The position numbers were made by a program, and so were the translations under genes. Source: Streptomyces harenosi (GTDB lineage Bacteria > Actinomycetota > Actinomycetes > Streptomycetales > Streptomycetaceae). From it: a stretch of DNA of 38,501 nucleotides. Of the stretch, positions 15,151-22,697 are shown one piece after another (the first letter of the stretch is position 1; each line of letters starts with the position of its first letter). The stretch is from the NCBI RefSeq assembly GCF_011008945.1, contig NZ_WYCT01000026.1:1-38501 (forward strand), in the 5' to 3' direction. The notes below the pieces were generated by a model. That model saw nothing but the letters and a program-made list of their open reading frames with translations. It did not search any database and was not told the origin of the DNA.

Positions 15151-15273
15151 TCCCCGTTCCCGGTCCGCTCGCCGCGGCACGGCCCGCTACCGCCGGCCGG
15201 GACGGCGGTCCGCCGGTGGGCGTCCGCGGCGGGTGCGCGCCGCGGGCACGGCGGGGCGGCCGGGGGGGCTCGG

Positions 15274-16050
15274 TCATCGCCGACGGGCCAACACCGCCTC
15301 GATGCCGGCCCGCGCGATGCCGGCCGCCTGCACCCGCCGTACCGCCTCGGTCTCGCGCGCCATGGCCCGCTCCACCGCGTCCATGTCCGGGCGCAGGAGC
15401 CGCAGATGGGCGGCGGTGGCCGAGCCGGACGGTGTCCAGCGGTGGATCAGCCGCCGGGCGGCGGGCAGGAGATCCTCCGGCTCGGTGACGGCGTCCAGCA
15501 GTCCGAGACCGAGCGCCGCGGGGGCGCTGACGCGGGCGCTGCCCAGGACCAGCTCGGTGGCCCGGGCCTGCCCGGCCAGGCGGGGCAGGAACAGGCTGGC
15601 GGCGTTGGACACGGTGAGCCCGATGGCGTTCTCCGGCCACACCAGGGCGGCGCCGGGGGCCGCGAGGCGGGCGTCGAAGCTCAGGGCCATCTCCGCGGCG
15701 CCGCCGACCGCGACGCCGTTGAGCGCGGCCACGACGGGGACCTCGGCGGCCAGGGCGGCGCGGGTGATGTCGTGGAACGACTCCATCTCGGCCGGCAGGT
15801 CGAGCGGTGCGCGGGCCGCTTCGCGCAGGTCCAGCCCGGCGGAGAAGGCGTCTCCCCGGCCGGTGACGACGATGCCGCGGGCCCGGTGGCCGTCGCCGTG
15901 GTGCCGCAGCAGCGCGGCCAGGTCGCGGCGCATGCTCCGGGTGAGGGCGTTGCGCCGGGCGGGACGGTTCAGGGTGATGACGGCGACATCGGCCTCCAGG
16001 GTGGCCTCCAGCGGAGCGCTGCCGGGCGGCGGCGTGGCCGGGGCGCTCAT
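15274..16050 (-). CDS. encI: Enoyl-CoA hydratase (EncI-like)
   Basis: A 258-residue crotonase-fold protein. The oxyanion-hole segments are GDAFSAGLDL (66-75) and NGVAVGGAAE (111-120); both catalytic glutamates of enoyl-CoA hydratases have counterparts, Glu120 (GGAAEMAL) and Glu140 (WPENAIG), so hydration of cinnamoyl-CoA to 3-hydroxy-3-phenylpropionyl-CoA is plausible. ATG at 16050 overlaps the encH stop (ATGA), arguing for translational coupling; an in-frame GTG two codons upstream is the alternative start. Neighbour encH supplies cinnamoyl-CoA. The dehydrogenase needed between EncI and EncJ is not encoded in the cluster. Confidence 0.92.
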   Translation of the reverse strand: MSAPATPPPGSAPLEATLEADVAVITLNRPARRNALTRSMRRDLAALLRHHGDGHRARGIVVTGRGDAFSAGLDLREAARAPLDLPAEMESFHDITRAALAAEVPVVAALNGVAVGGAAEMALSFDARLAAPGAALVWPENAIGLTVSNAASLFLPRLAGQARATELVLGSARVSAPAALGLGLLDAVTEPEDLLPAARRLIHRWTPSGSATAAHLRLLRPDMDAVERAMARETEAVRRVQAAGIARAGIEAVLARRR

Positions 16051-17654
16051 GCCCACCCGTCCGCGGCCGTGTCGAAGGTGCCGCTGCGCTGGTCGGGGCC
16101 GGGCCGCAGGAGGCGGCGCTTCTGGACGCGGGCCGAGGGGGTCAGGGGGAAGGAGCCGGTGAACTCCAGGAAGGCGGGCACCTTGAACCGGGCGAGCTGG
16201 CGGCGGGTGTGCGCCAGGACGCTGCGGGCCGTGGCCTCGGTGGGCCGGTAGCCGGGGCGCAGACGTACGAACGCCTTGGGCAGCTCGCCGAAGAGCTCGT
16301 CGGGGATGCCGATGACGGCGGCCGCCAGGACCGCCGGGTGTGCCTCCAGGACGCTCTCCACCTCGGCCGGGGCGATGTTCTCACCGCCCCGCCGGATCAT
16401 CTCCTTCAGCCGCCCGGCATGGTGGATGTGCCCGGCGGTGTCGCGCCGTCCCAGGTCCCCGGTGTGGTACCAGCCGCCGCGGAAGGCGCGTTCGGTGCTC
16501 TCCGGGTCGTTCCAGTAGCCGCGCATCAGGGGCCTGCCCCGCACCAGGATCTCGCCGGTCCGGCCGGGCGGCACCGGGCGTCCGCGCTCGTCGGCGACGA
16601 CGACCTGCTTGCCGGGCGGCGGATACCCCATCGCGCCGGTGCCGACCGCGCCGGGCTCGTCGGGCGGCATGATCAGGTCCAGGCCACTCTCGGTGGACCC
16701 GTAGACCTCGCGCCAGCGCGCGCCCCAGCGTCGCTCGAAGGCCCGGTGCAGGTCGCGCGGGATGCCGGAGCACAGCACCAGGCGCATGGCGTGGTCGCGG
16801 TCACCGGCTTGCGGGGGCTGCTTGTACAGCAGCATGGGCATGCTGCCCAGCACGTAGGTCACGGTCGCCCGGTGGTGGCGGACGGAGTGCCAGAAGCCGG
16901 AGGCCGAGAACTTCGGCAGCACCACCAGCGGCACCCCGCGCATCAGGCACATCACCGCTTTCCACTGGGGGTCGACGTAGGAGAACGCCTGGGCGGTCAG
17001 CACGACGTCGCCGGGGCCGAGGCCGGAGCGGACCGCGATCGCCCACGCGGTGCGCAGCCAGTAGTCGTGGCTGAGCATGCAGGCCTTCGGGAAGCCGGTG
17101 GTGCCGGAGGTGTACTGGAAGTTGACGATGTCGTCCGGGCCGGCGCCCGGCCGGGGGGCGGTGGCCGGGCCGGCGGGGGCGGCGGCTTCCAGTTCGCGCA
17201 GCGTACGGACCGCGCAGTGGTGCCCGACGCGGTCCGCGACCTCACGCGCGAGCGGGGCGCAACCCTCCGAGGCCAGCACCAGCACCGCCCGGGAGTCCCG
17301 CAGCACGTGCGCGAGGTCGGAGGCACCGTAGCGGACGTTGACGGGCACGGTGACGGCACCGGCCTTGATGGCGGCGAACCAGCTCAGCGGCCAGCCGGCG
17401 ACGTTGTCCATCATGATCGCTACGCGGTCCCCGGGCCGGACTCCCTGGGCGGCCAGCGCCCGTGCCAGCCGGCCGGTGCGGACGTCGGTGTCGGCGAAGC
17501 CGAGCGTCGTGTCGGGGCACCGGAGGAATTCCCTGTCGCCGTACCGGGAGGCGGCCTGTCCGAGGAGTTCTCCGACGGTCCGCCACCGCGGCGCCGCGTC
17601 CGGGCCGCCGGGGTCGACGAGGGGGTCCGTCAGGGCCTGGGGGGCGGGTTCCAT
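16047..17654 (-). CDS. encH: Cinnamate-CoA ligase (EncH-like)
   Basis: A 535-residue ANL-superfamily acyl-CoA ligase that should convert cinnamate from EncP to cinnamoyl-CoA. Motifs: P-loop YTSGTTGFPKA (181-191), A5 YGSTESGLD, A7 HTGDLG and A8 AGRLKEMIRRGGENIAPAEVE without interruption. The A10 motif is unusual: LTPSARVQKRRL has Arg509 at the place of the common adenylation lysine (usually T-x-x-G-K-I), with Lys512 three residues later; some acyl-CoA ligase subfamilies share this RV-x-K form. ATG at 17654 follows GGAGG eight bases upstream. It is coupled to encI downstream. A phased SARP-type tandem lies 67 bp upstream on the same strand. Confidence 0.92.
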   Translation of the reverse strand: MEPAPQALTDPLVDPGGPDAAPRWRTVGELLGQAASRYGDREFLRCPDTTLGFADTDVRTGRLARALAAQGVRPGDRVAIMMDNVAGWPLSWFAAIKAGAVTVPVNVRYGASDLAHVLRDSRAVLVLASEGCAPLAREVADRVGHHCAVRTLRELEAAAPAGPATAPRPGAGPDDIVNFQYTSGTTGFPKACMLSHDYWLRTAWAIAVRSGLGPGDVVLTAQAFSYVDPQWKAVMCLMRGVPLVVLPKFSASGFWHSVRHHRATVTYVLGSMPMLLYKQPPQAGDRDHAMRLVLCSGIPRDLHRAFERRWGARWREVYGSTESGLDLIMPPDEPGAVGTGAMGYPPPGKQVVVADERGRPVPPGRTGEILVRGRPLMRGYWNDPESTERAFRGGWYHTGDLGRRDTAGHIHHAGRLKEMIRRGGENIAPAEVESVLEAHPAVLAAAVIGIPDELFGELPKAFVRLRPGYRPTEATARSVLAHTRRQLARFKVPAFLEFTGSFPLTPSARVQKRRLLRPGPDQRSGTFDTAADGWA

Positions 17655-17720
17655 CTGCTGGCCTCCGTCGCGTCGGGTGGTGGCCGGTGCCACCGCTCTT
17701 CGCGGACAGGGCACCACCGG

Positions 17721-17742
17721 CGGCTCCAGGGGCGAGCAAGAC
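17721..17742 (-). promoter_or_regulatory. SARP-type tandem upstream of encH
   Basis: On the minus strand GTCTTGCTCGC (17742 down to 17732) is followed immediately by CCCTGGAGCCG (17731 down to 17721). It matches unit for unit the tandem upstream of encP (2994-3015), and lies 66 bp before the encH ATG. It shares the 209-bp divergent gap with the site for the second SnoaL gene, which points the other way. Confidence 0.6.
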
Positions 17743-17763
17743 GGCGTCATGGGGTGCTCTCGC

Positions 17764-17807
17764 GCCTTGCTCCGGCCGAGCCCGGCCCTTGACCCGGCCT
17801 GGAGAGG
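17764..17807 (+). promoter_or_regulatory. Phased SARP-type repeats upstream of second SnoaL gene
   Basis: Four 11-bp units in exact phase: GCCTTGCTCCG (17764), GCCGAGCCCGG (17775), CCCTTGACCCG (17786) and GCCTGGAGAGG (17797). The CCTTG cores are 22 bp apart and the TGGA unit follows, as upstream of encP. It ends 56 bp before the TTG at 17864 but only 29 bp before the ATG at 17837, which supports the TTG as the real start. Confidence 0.6.
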
Positions 17808-17863
17808 CGGCGGTCACCGTCGGTACGGCAGGAGGCATGGCCGTACGAGTGGAGGGGATCGCC

Positions 17864-18319
17864 TTGACACAGGCCCCGCACAAGCCGGAGGAGACCGAGG
17901 TGTCCGCGGCGCTGTTCGCCGAGATCCAGCAGTTCTACGGGCGCCATATGCGGGCCATGGACGAGGGGCGGGTGGCGGACTGGACCGGCGACTTCGTAGC
18001 GGACGCGGTCTTCGCCACCAACGCCCGCCCCGAGCCGCAGCGCGGGCGCGCGGAGATCGCCCGCAACGCGCGGGACGCCGCGCGGCGGCTTCAGGAGGAC
18101 GGCGTCCGGCGCCGTCACTGCGTCGGCACCCTGGAGCTGCGGCGGGCGGCGGACGCGACGCTCGTGGCGAAGTCCTATGCCCTGATCACCCGGACCGTGG
18201 TCGGCGGGCGGTCGGAGCTGGAGTTCGTCTGCACCTGCGAGGACGTGCTGGTCCGGCAGGACGGCCGTTGGCTCATCAGGCACCGGCGGGTACGCCGCGA
18301 CGATCTCCCCGGGGACTGA
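17864..18319 (+). CDS. SnoaL/NTF2-fold small protein of the enc cluster
   Basis: A 151-residue protein of the NTF2-like/SnoaL_4 type: helical N-terminus (LFAEIQQFYGRHMRAMDEGR), the WTGDFVADAVF turn, and a C-terminal sheet ending VLVRQDGRWLIRHRRVRRDD, a pattern common to SnoaL-like cyclases and hydroxylase small subunits. Start: TTG at 17864 with GGAGGGG six bases upstream; the in-frame ATG at 17837 would add nine residues but its GGAGG is only one base away and the phased activator repeats end too close. It has its own SARP-type promoter element, so it belongs to the cluster regulon. Role unknown; a ring-closing, isomerising or folding function is a guess from the fold. It converges on the SARP gene. 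Confidence 0.8.
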   Translation: MTQAPHKPEETEVSAALFAEIQQFYGRHMRAMDEGRVADWTGDFVADAVFATNARPEPQRGRAEIARNARDAARRLQEDGVRRRHCVGTLELRRAADATLVAKSYALITRTVVGGRSELEFVCTCEDVLVRQDGRWLIRHRRVRRDDLPGD

Positions 18320-18353
18320 GGAAGGCGCCGCCCGTGCACCGGCCGGGGACGGT

Positions 18354-18378
18354 GAGGCGGGCCGCGGCGGCCCGCCTC
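18354..18378. terminator. Terminator between second SnoaL gene and SARP gene
   Basis: GAGGCGGGCC (18354-18363) pairs perfectly with 18369-18378 across a 5-nt loop. The compact hairpin sits in the 87-bp gap between the two convergent genes and can end transcription from either side. Confidence 0.7.
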
Positions 18379-18406
18379 GCCTCCTCGCTCCCGCCGGACG
18401 CCCGTC

Positions 18407-19258
18407 TCACGCCTTCCACGGGCTGGCGGCGGACCACTGCAGCCGCCGCGGCACCGGATCGCGCGGCGCACGCGGGAAGAGGGCCCGGCCGGTGGCGTCC
18501 AGCCGGGGGTCGGCGGACAGGATCGCCTGTTGCAGCATCTGCAGCTCCCGGGACGGCTCCAGCCCGAGCTCGGTGACGAGTGACTGCCGCAACTGGTTGA
18601 AGACCCGCAACGCCTGCGGGCGTCTGCCGCAGCGGTAGAGCGCGAGCATCAGCTGCCGGTGGAACCCCTCGTGCTGCGGACGCTGGGAGGCCAGCCCGCT
18701 CAGTTCGCTGAGCACCTCGTGATGGCGCCCCAGCTCCAGTTCCGCTTCGATCCTCGTCTCCTGGACGCCGATACGGCTTTCCTCCAGCCGGACGATTTCC
18801 GCCTCCAGGTGTATTCCGCGCCGCACGTCGGCCAGCGGCGGGGCCGCGAAAATATGCAGAGCAGCCCGTAGCTGTTCGACGGCGGCCGAATTATCCCCCG
18901 CCTGGAATGCCTGCTGGCCGGCGATGCGATGCTGTTCATAACGCTGTAGGTCCACGTTGTCCGGCGCGACCCTGAATTCGTACCCGTTCGGCGTCGTGAC
19001 CAGAATGTCCTTCGGGCACGCGTCCGGGAGGATGCGGCCCAGCATCTGGCGCAGTTGGAAGACATAGGTCTGCAGGGCGCTCAGCGCACTGCGCGGCGGC
19101 CGCTCGGCCCACAGCTCTTCGATGAGTGCGTCCGTGCTGACCAGCCGGTTGGCGTTGACCAGCAACAGGGCGAGGACCTGTCTCGCTTTGGGGGCGCTCG
19201 GCGTCCGGCGGTCGTTGCCGACCCTGAGCGCCACATGCCCGAGAAGTTCAACGTCCAC
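18407..19258 (-). CDS. SARP-family pathway-specific activator
   Basis: A 283-residue Streptomyces antibiotic regulatory protein. Residues 1-95 form the OmpR-like winged helix (DVELLGHVALRVG, then SAPKARQVLALLLVNANRLVSTDALIEELW), and about 100-250 the bacterial transcriptional activation domain (rich in helical repeats such as LSGLASQRPQHEGFHRQLMLALYRCGRRPQALRVFNQ-type segments, interrupted here for brevity). Start: GTG at 19258, with AGGGG four bases upstream and the normal SARP N-terminus; an ATG at 19315 is in frame but has no well-spaced ribosome site. It stands alone at the right end of the cluster and is the obvious activator for the 11-bp phased repeats upstream of encP, encA, encD, encH and the second SnoaL gene. 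Size is that of small SARPs without an ATPase domain. Confidence 0.93.
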   Translation of the reverse strand: MDVELLGHVALRVGNDRRTPSAPKARQVLALLLVNANRLVSTDALIEELWAERPPRSALSALQTYVFQLRQMLGRILPDACPKDILVTTPNGYEFRVAPDNVDLQRYEQHRIAGQQAFQAGDNSAAVEQLRAALHIFAAPPLADVRRGIHLEAEIVRLEESRIGVQETRIEAELELGRHHEVLSELSGLASQRPQHEGFHRQLMLALYRCGRRPQALRVFNQLRQSLVTELGLEPSRELQMLQQAILSADPRLDATGRALFPRAPRDPVPRRLQWSAASPWKA

Positions 19259-20146
19259 AGTTCCCCTCACCCCGTCGGCGGTCCGGATCGCTGCATAGCG
19301 CTGGCTTCGCTTCATTCCCCCGTGCCGGTCGTCCCTCGGAACGTTCGGGCGTCCGCGAGAGCCAGCCGTCAGGGCCCCGCGAAAAAACCGCTCGCTTTCC
19401 AGGCGTTCGGCGGCCCCGTTGCCGCGATTTCCGCACGGGCACATGGCCTGTGCATGTGATCGAACGTATCCAGGCCGGAATTGCAGGGTCAAGGACTCGG
19501 GAAATGAAACAGGCCATGACCGGAGCTGTTATTCCGCTTTGCCGCGGGGAGCCGGCCGGGGGCCGTGGGACACCGGCCGGCGGCGGTCGGCAGCGAGCCC
19601 ACCAGCCATACCTCCCCTCTCGTAAGAGTAGAGTCGCGCTCAAGCCGGGGTTCCGGAGCACGCAAGGCCGCGGCGGCCGCACGGTCGCCCGCCGTCACAT
19701 CGCGCCGCCGCGAAGGGGGCCGCCGGCGGTGCGGGGCGCTCCCCCGGCCTTCGTGCGCGGGGGCGCGCGAGCCACCGCGGCAGGCGTGCCTGCGCTGGCA
19801 TGTGCCCAGGTCACAGACCTGCTACCCGGTGGCCGACGTGGCCGGGTCCGGCCTCGGAGGAAAGCGGCAGACGGCTCCCCCGGCGGGGAAACGTCAGGAG
19901 CATCCATCAGCTTGTCTGATTACCATCGCTCACCTGGAGGAGTCCCGCCCCCGGGTGCGCGCACCTCCCGCCGGAAGGGGCGGCCCGCTTCGTGGGCCGC
20001 GTCACAGGTGACCCCGGCATGCCGCAGGACGTCCCGGCGTCCGTGCCCCCTGCACCCGGCCCCGGGGTACGGCCGGGCGGCGGCCGCACCGGCGCGGCCG
20101 CCGGTTCGACCGGCGTGGACACGGCGGGGCGGGCTACTCGGCCCCC
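19259..20146. other. Long intergenic region upstream of SARP gene, no gene seen
   Basis: About 890 bp without a supportable gene. The first part is the leader and promoter of the SARP gene, including a -35/-10 pair (19463-19492) flanked by an inverted repeat (19442-19451 and 19509-19518). Around 19600-19640 (a CTCT/AGAG-rich stretch) and 19905-19930 the sequence is less GC-rich. Open frames here have no motif and no ribosome site. It separates the enc cluster from the YihY gene and may contain the cluster boundary. Confidence 0.5.
19442..19518. promoter_or_regulatory. Inverted repeat flanking the SARP promoter
   Basis: CATGGCCTGT (19442-19451) recurs as its exact complement at 19509-19518, 57 bp away. 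Between the arms lies, on the minus strand, TTGACC (19492-19487) and TACGTT (19468-19463) with an 18-bp spacer, a reasonable sigma-70-type promoter reading toward the SARP gene. Two half-sites around a promoter suggest control by a DNA-looping or cooperative regulator. Inference only. Confidence 0.45.
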
Positions 20147-21247
20147 ATGGCCCGACTTCATCTGCCCCACCACGGAAAGCACGACCCCAGGCAGGACGAC
20201 GCGCGCACGGCCTCCGGCGGCCGGGAGCCGCACGGGGAGCGGGCGCGGGACGAGCCCCAGGACTACGGTCCGGGGACCGCCACGCAGCGGCGGGCCGCGG
20301 ACTCCCCCGCGGAGCTGCCCAAACGCTCCTGGATGGCGCTGCTGCGCCGCGTGCTGGCCGAGTTCAAGGACGACGAGCTCACCGATCGCGCCGCCGCCCT
20401 GACCTACTACGGGGTGCTGTCGCTCTTTCCCGCCCTGCTGGTGCTGGTCTCGCTGCTCGGCGTCGCCGGGCAGTCCGCCACCCAGCAGATCATGGACAAC
20501 CTCCAGCAGCTCGCGCCCGGCTCGGCCCGCGACATCATCTCCGACGCGGTGCGGCAGTTGCAGAGCCGGTCCGGTCTGGGCTCGGTGCTGGCGGTGGTCG
20601 GCCTGGCCGGCGCCATCTGGTCCGCGTCCGGCTATGTGGCCGCCTTCATCCGCTCCGCCAACGCGGTCTACGACATACCCGAGGGGCGGCCCGTGTGGAA
20701 GGTGCTGCCGCTGCGCGTGGCCCTGACCGTGGTGCTGCTGGTGCTCGCCGTCGCCAGCGCGCTCATCGTCGTCTTCACCGGCGGCCTGGCCCGGCAGGCG
20801 GGCACCGCCCTGGGCGTGGGCGACACCGCGCTGACGGTGTGGTCGATCGCCAAGTGGCCGGTCCTGGTGCTGCTGGTCGTGCTCATGATCGCGATCCTGT
20901 ACTGGGCCACGCCCAACGCCCGGGTCCGCGGCTTCAAGTGGATCACGCCGGGCAGTGTCCTCGCCCTGGTGGTCTGGATGATCGCGTCCGCCGGTTTCGC
21001 GTTCTACGTGGCGAACTTCGGCTCGTACAACAAGACGTACGGGACGCTGGCCGGTGTCATCGTCTTCCTGGTCTGGCTGTGGGTGACCAACCTCGCCATC
21101 CTCTTCGGCCTGGAGTTCGACGCGGAGCTGGCCCGGCAGCGGGTCGTCGACGCCGGGCATCCGGTCGAGAGCGAGCCGTACGTCGAGCCCCGCGACACCC
21201 GCGCCTGGGACGACCAGGACCGGCGGCGCGCGGAGCGGGACGGGTGA
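20147..21247 (+). CDS. YihY/BrkB-family membrane protein
   Basis: A 366-residue integral membrane protein of the YihY/virulence factor BrkB family. The family signature LTDRAAALTYYGVLSLFPALLVLVSLLG (shown in two parts: DRAAALTYYG, then SLFPALL) begins near residue 80, and about six membrane helices follow to VWLWVTNLAILFGLEFDAEL. The first 60 residues are hydrophilic, rich in His, Asp, Arg and Gly, and probably cytoplasmic and disordered. The biochemical role of this family is not settled (it was once misnamed ribonuclease BN). ATG at 20147 gives the expected length but has only a weak ribosome site. A small hydrophilic protein gene follows 38 bp downstream, possibly in the same transcript. 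Confidence 0.9.
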   Translation: MARLHLPHHGKHDPRQDDARTASGGREPHGERARDEPQDYGPGTATQRRAADSPAELPKRSWMALLRRVLAEFKDDELTDRAAALTYYGVLSLFPALLVLVSLLGVAGQSATQQIMDNLQQLAPGSARDIISDAVRQLQSRSGLGSVLAVVGLAGAIWSASGYVAAFIRSANAVYDIPEGRPVWKVLPLRVALTVVLLVLAVASALIVVFTGGLARQAGTALGVGDTALTVWSIAKWPVLVLLVVLMIAILYWATPNARVRGFKWITPGSVLALVVWMIASAGFAFYVANFGSYNKTYGTLAGVIVFLVWLWVTNLAILFGLEFDAELARQRVVDAGHPVESEPYVEPRDTRAWDDQDRRRAERDG

Positions 21248-21285
21248 GCCCACATGCCCCGGTCCCCCGTGGGTACGCGGAGGCC

Positions 21286-21648
21286 ATGACCGACGGCAAG
21301 ACCCCAGAACCGCAGGACAAGGCGCAGACGGAGCAGACGGAGGAGGAGCGCGCCCGCGCCCGCCCGTTCAGCTACCCGTACCCGGAGCGGCACGCCAACG
21401 TGCGCGCCACCCGGCACATCACCCGGGAACAGGCCGACGCCGACAGCGTCCCCGGCGTGCCCGGCGGCTACGGCACCACCGGCGGCGGCCAGCCCGGGGG
21501 CCGCAGCACGCCCCTTCCGGGCGAGGAGACGCCCGACGAGTCCGGCGTGACCGGGCTCGTCGGCGGCCGCGAGGTCCGGCCCACCCGCAAGGACGAGGAG
21601 AAGCCCACCCGCGAGGGAGAGGCCGCCCACGAGGGTGACGACACGTAG
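21286..21648 (+). CDS. Small hydrophilic, probably disordered protein
   Basis: A 120-residue protein of unknown function, rich in Glu, Arg, Thr, Gly and Pro and without membrane segments, cysteines or a signal peptide. The middle (PFSYPYPERHANVRATRHIT) looks most conserved in character; the C-terminus is charged (RKDEEKPTREGEAAHEGDD). ATG at 21286 has GGAGG only two bases upstream, which is close but the sole candidate. It lies 38 bp after the YihY gene and is followed at once by a 17-bp-stem terminator, which supports it as the last gene of a short transcript. Confidence 0.65.
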   Translation: MTDGKTPEPQDKAQTEQTEEERARARPFSYPYPERHANVRATRHITREQADADSVPGVPGGYGTTGGGQPGGRSTPLPGEETPDESGVTGLVGGREVRPTRKDEEKPTREGEAAHEGDDT

Positions 21649-21688
21649 CGGGGCGAGGCCCGGGGCCGGGTCCCGGGCCTCGCCCCGC
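21648..21688 (+). terminator. Strong terminator, 17-bp perfect stem
   Basis: Arms 21648-21664 and 21672-21688 (beginning GCGGGGCGAGG) are perfect complements with a 7-nt loop, overlapping the last base of the upstream stop codon. It should end the YihY/small-protein transcript. Confidence 0.8.
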
Positions 21689-21893
21689 TCCGCGTCACCG
21701 CGCGCCCGCCGCGCGCTCACCGCCCGCTTCCGCGCGCTCCCGGCCGGGCCCGCGCGGCCGGACCGGCGGCCGAACGGGCCGGCCGGCGGGCACCCTCTCG
21801 GGGGCTCCCCCCTGGTACGGCAACGGCGCCGGCCGCGGCTGCCGGCCGGATCGGCCGCCGGTCGCGCCCGGCAGCGTGAAAGGCGACGCAGAA

Positions 21894-22697
21894 GTGAGCA
21901 CACCACATGGCACGGCCCTGGTGACGGGGGCCTCCTCCGGCATCGGCGCGGCCTACGCGCAGCGGCTGGCCGCCGCCGGGTGGGACACCGTCCTCGTGGC
22001 CCGGAGGGCACAACGACTCGACGACCTCGCGCAGCGACTGCGCGAAGCGACGGGGACCACGGTGGAGACCCTGGTGGCCGACCTGTCCGACCCCGGCGAC
22101 CTGGCGCGGGTGACCCGGCGTGCGGCGGGTGACGACATCGGTTTCCTCCTCAACAACGCGGGGATCAACGGCTACGGCCCGTTCGGCGAGCTCGAAGAGG
22201 ACCTCATGACGAAGGTCCTCGGCATCAACGTCCTCGCCGTCACCGCCCTCACCCGGGCGGCCGTCCCGGGCATGCTGGCGCGCGGCCGCGGCACGGTGGT
22301 CAACGTGGCCTCGCTGCTGGCCTTCGCGGGCGCGCTGCCACCGCATCCGCTTCCCGAACGCGCGGTGTACGGCGGCACCAAGGGATATGTCGTCACCTTC
22401 ACCCGCACCCTCGCCGCCGAACTGGCCGGCACACCGCTGCGCATCCAGGTGCTGTGCCCCGGGCTGACCGCCACCGAGTTCCACCGGTCACGAGGTGACC
22501 AGCCCGTCCCTGGGCGGGACCCGTCCGTGCACGAGGACGGCGGCATGCCCGTGGACCGGGTCGTCGACGCCTCCCTGGCCGCCCTGGACGCCGGCGAGGT
22601 GGTGTGCGTGCCGGGGCTCGGCGACCGCGCCCTGGTCGACGATCTGGCCCGGGCCGAGCTGGCGATCCGCACGGCGGCCCGCCGGGGCGGGGACTGA
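21894..22697 (+). CDS. Short-chain dehydrogenase/reductase
   Basis: A 267-residue classical SDR. Cofactor-binding TGASSGIG near the N-terminus, LLNNAGINGYG, the catalytic serine in NVASLLAF and the Tyr-x3-Lys pair in AVYGGTKGYV are all present; CPGLTATEF is the usual post-catalytic turn. An arginine pair after the second strand (VARRAQRL) suggests NADP(H). The substrate cannot be told. GTG at 21894 gives the usual short lead before the first strand; GTG at 21876 would add six residues. It stands alone downstream of a strong terminator, just outside the enc cluster, and could in principle supply the missing 3-hydroxyacyl-CoA oxidation, but nothing in the sequence shows that. Confidence 0.88.
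   Translation: MSTPHGTALVTGASSGIGAAYAQRLAAAGWDTVLVARRAQRLDDLAQRLREATGTTVETLVADLSDPGDLARVTRRAAGDDIGFLLNNAGINGYGPFGELEEDLMTKVLGINVLAVTALTRAAVPGMLARGRGTVVNVASLLAFAGALPPHPLPERAVYGGTKGYVVTFTRTLAAELAGTPLRIQVLCPGLTATEFHRSRGDQPVPGRDPSVHEDGGMPVDRVVDASLAALDAGEVVCVPGLGDRALVDDLARAELAIRTAARRGGD

Noticed and set aside
17837..17863. ATG start for the second SnoaL gene
   Set aside because: GGAGG lies one base from this ATG and the phased activator repeats end only 29 bp upstream; TTG at 17864 has a well-spaced GGAGGGG. Not fully excluded.
20147..21247. Calling the YihY protein ribonuclease BN
   Set aside because: That older family name is a known misassignment; the protein is an integral membrane protein with no nuclease motif.
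19907..21253. 448-codon open frame antisense to the YihY gene
   Set aside because: Asp/His/Gly/Gln-rich shadow without motifs; the YihY signature on the other strand is clear.
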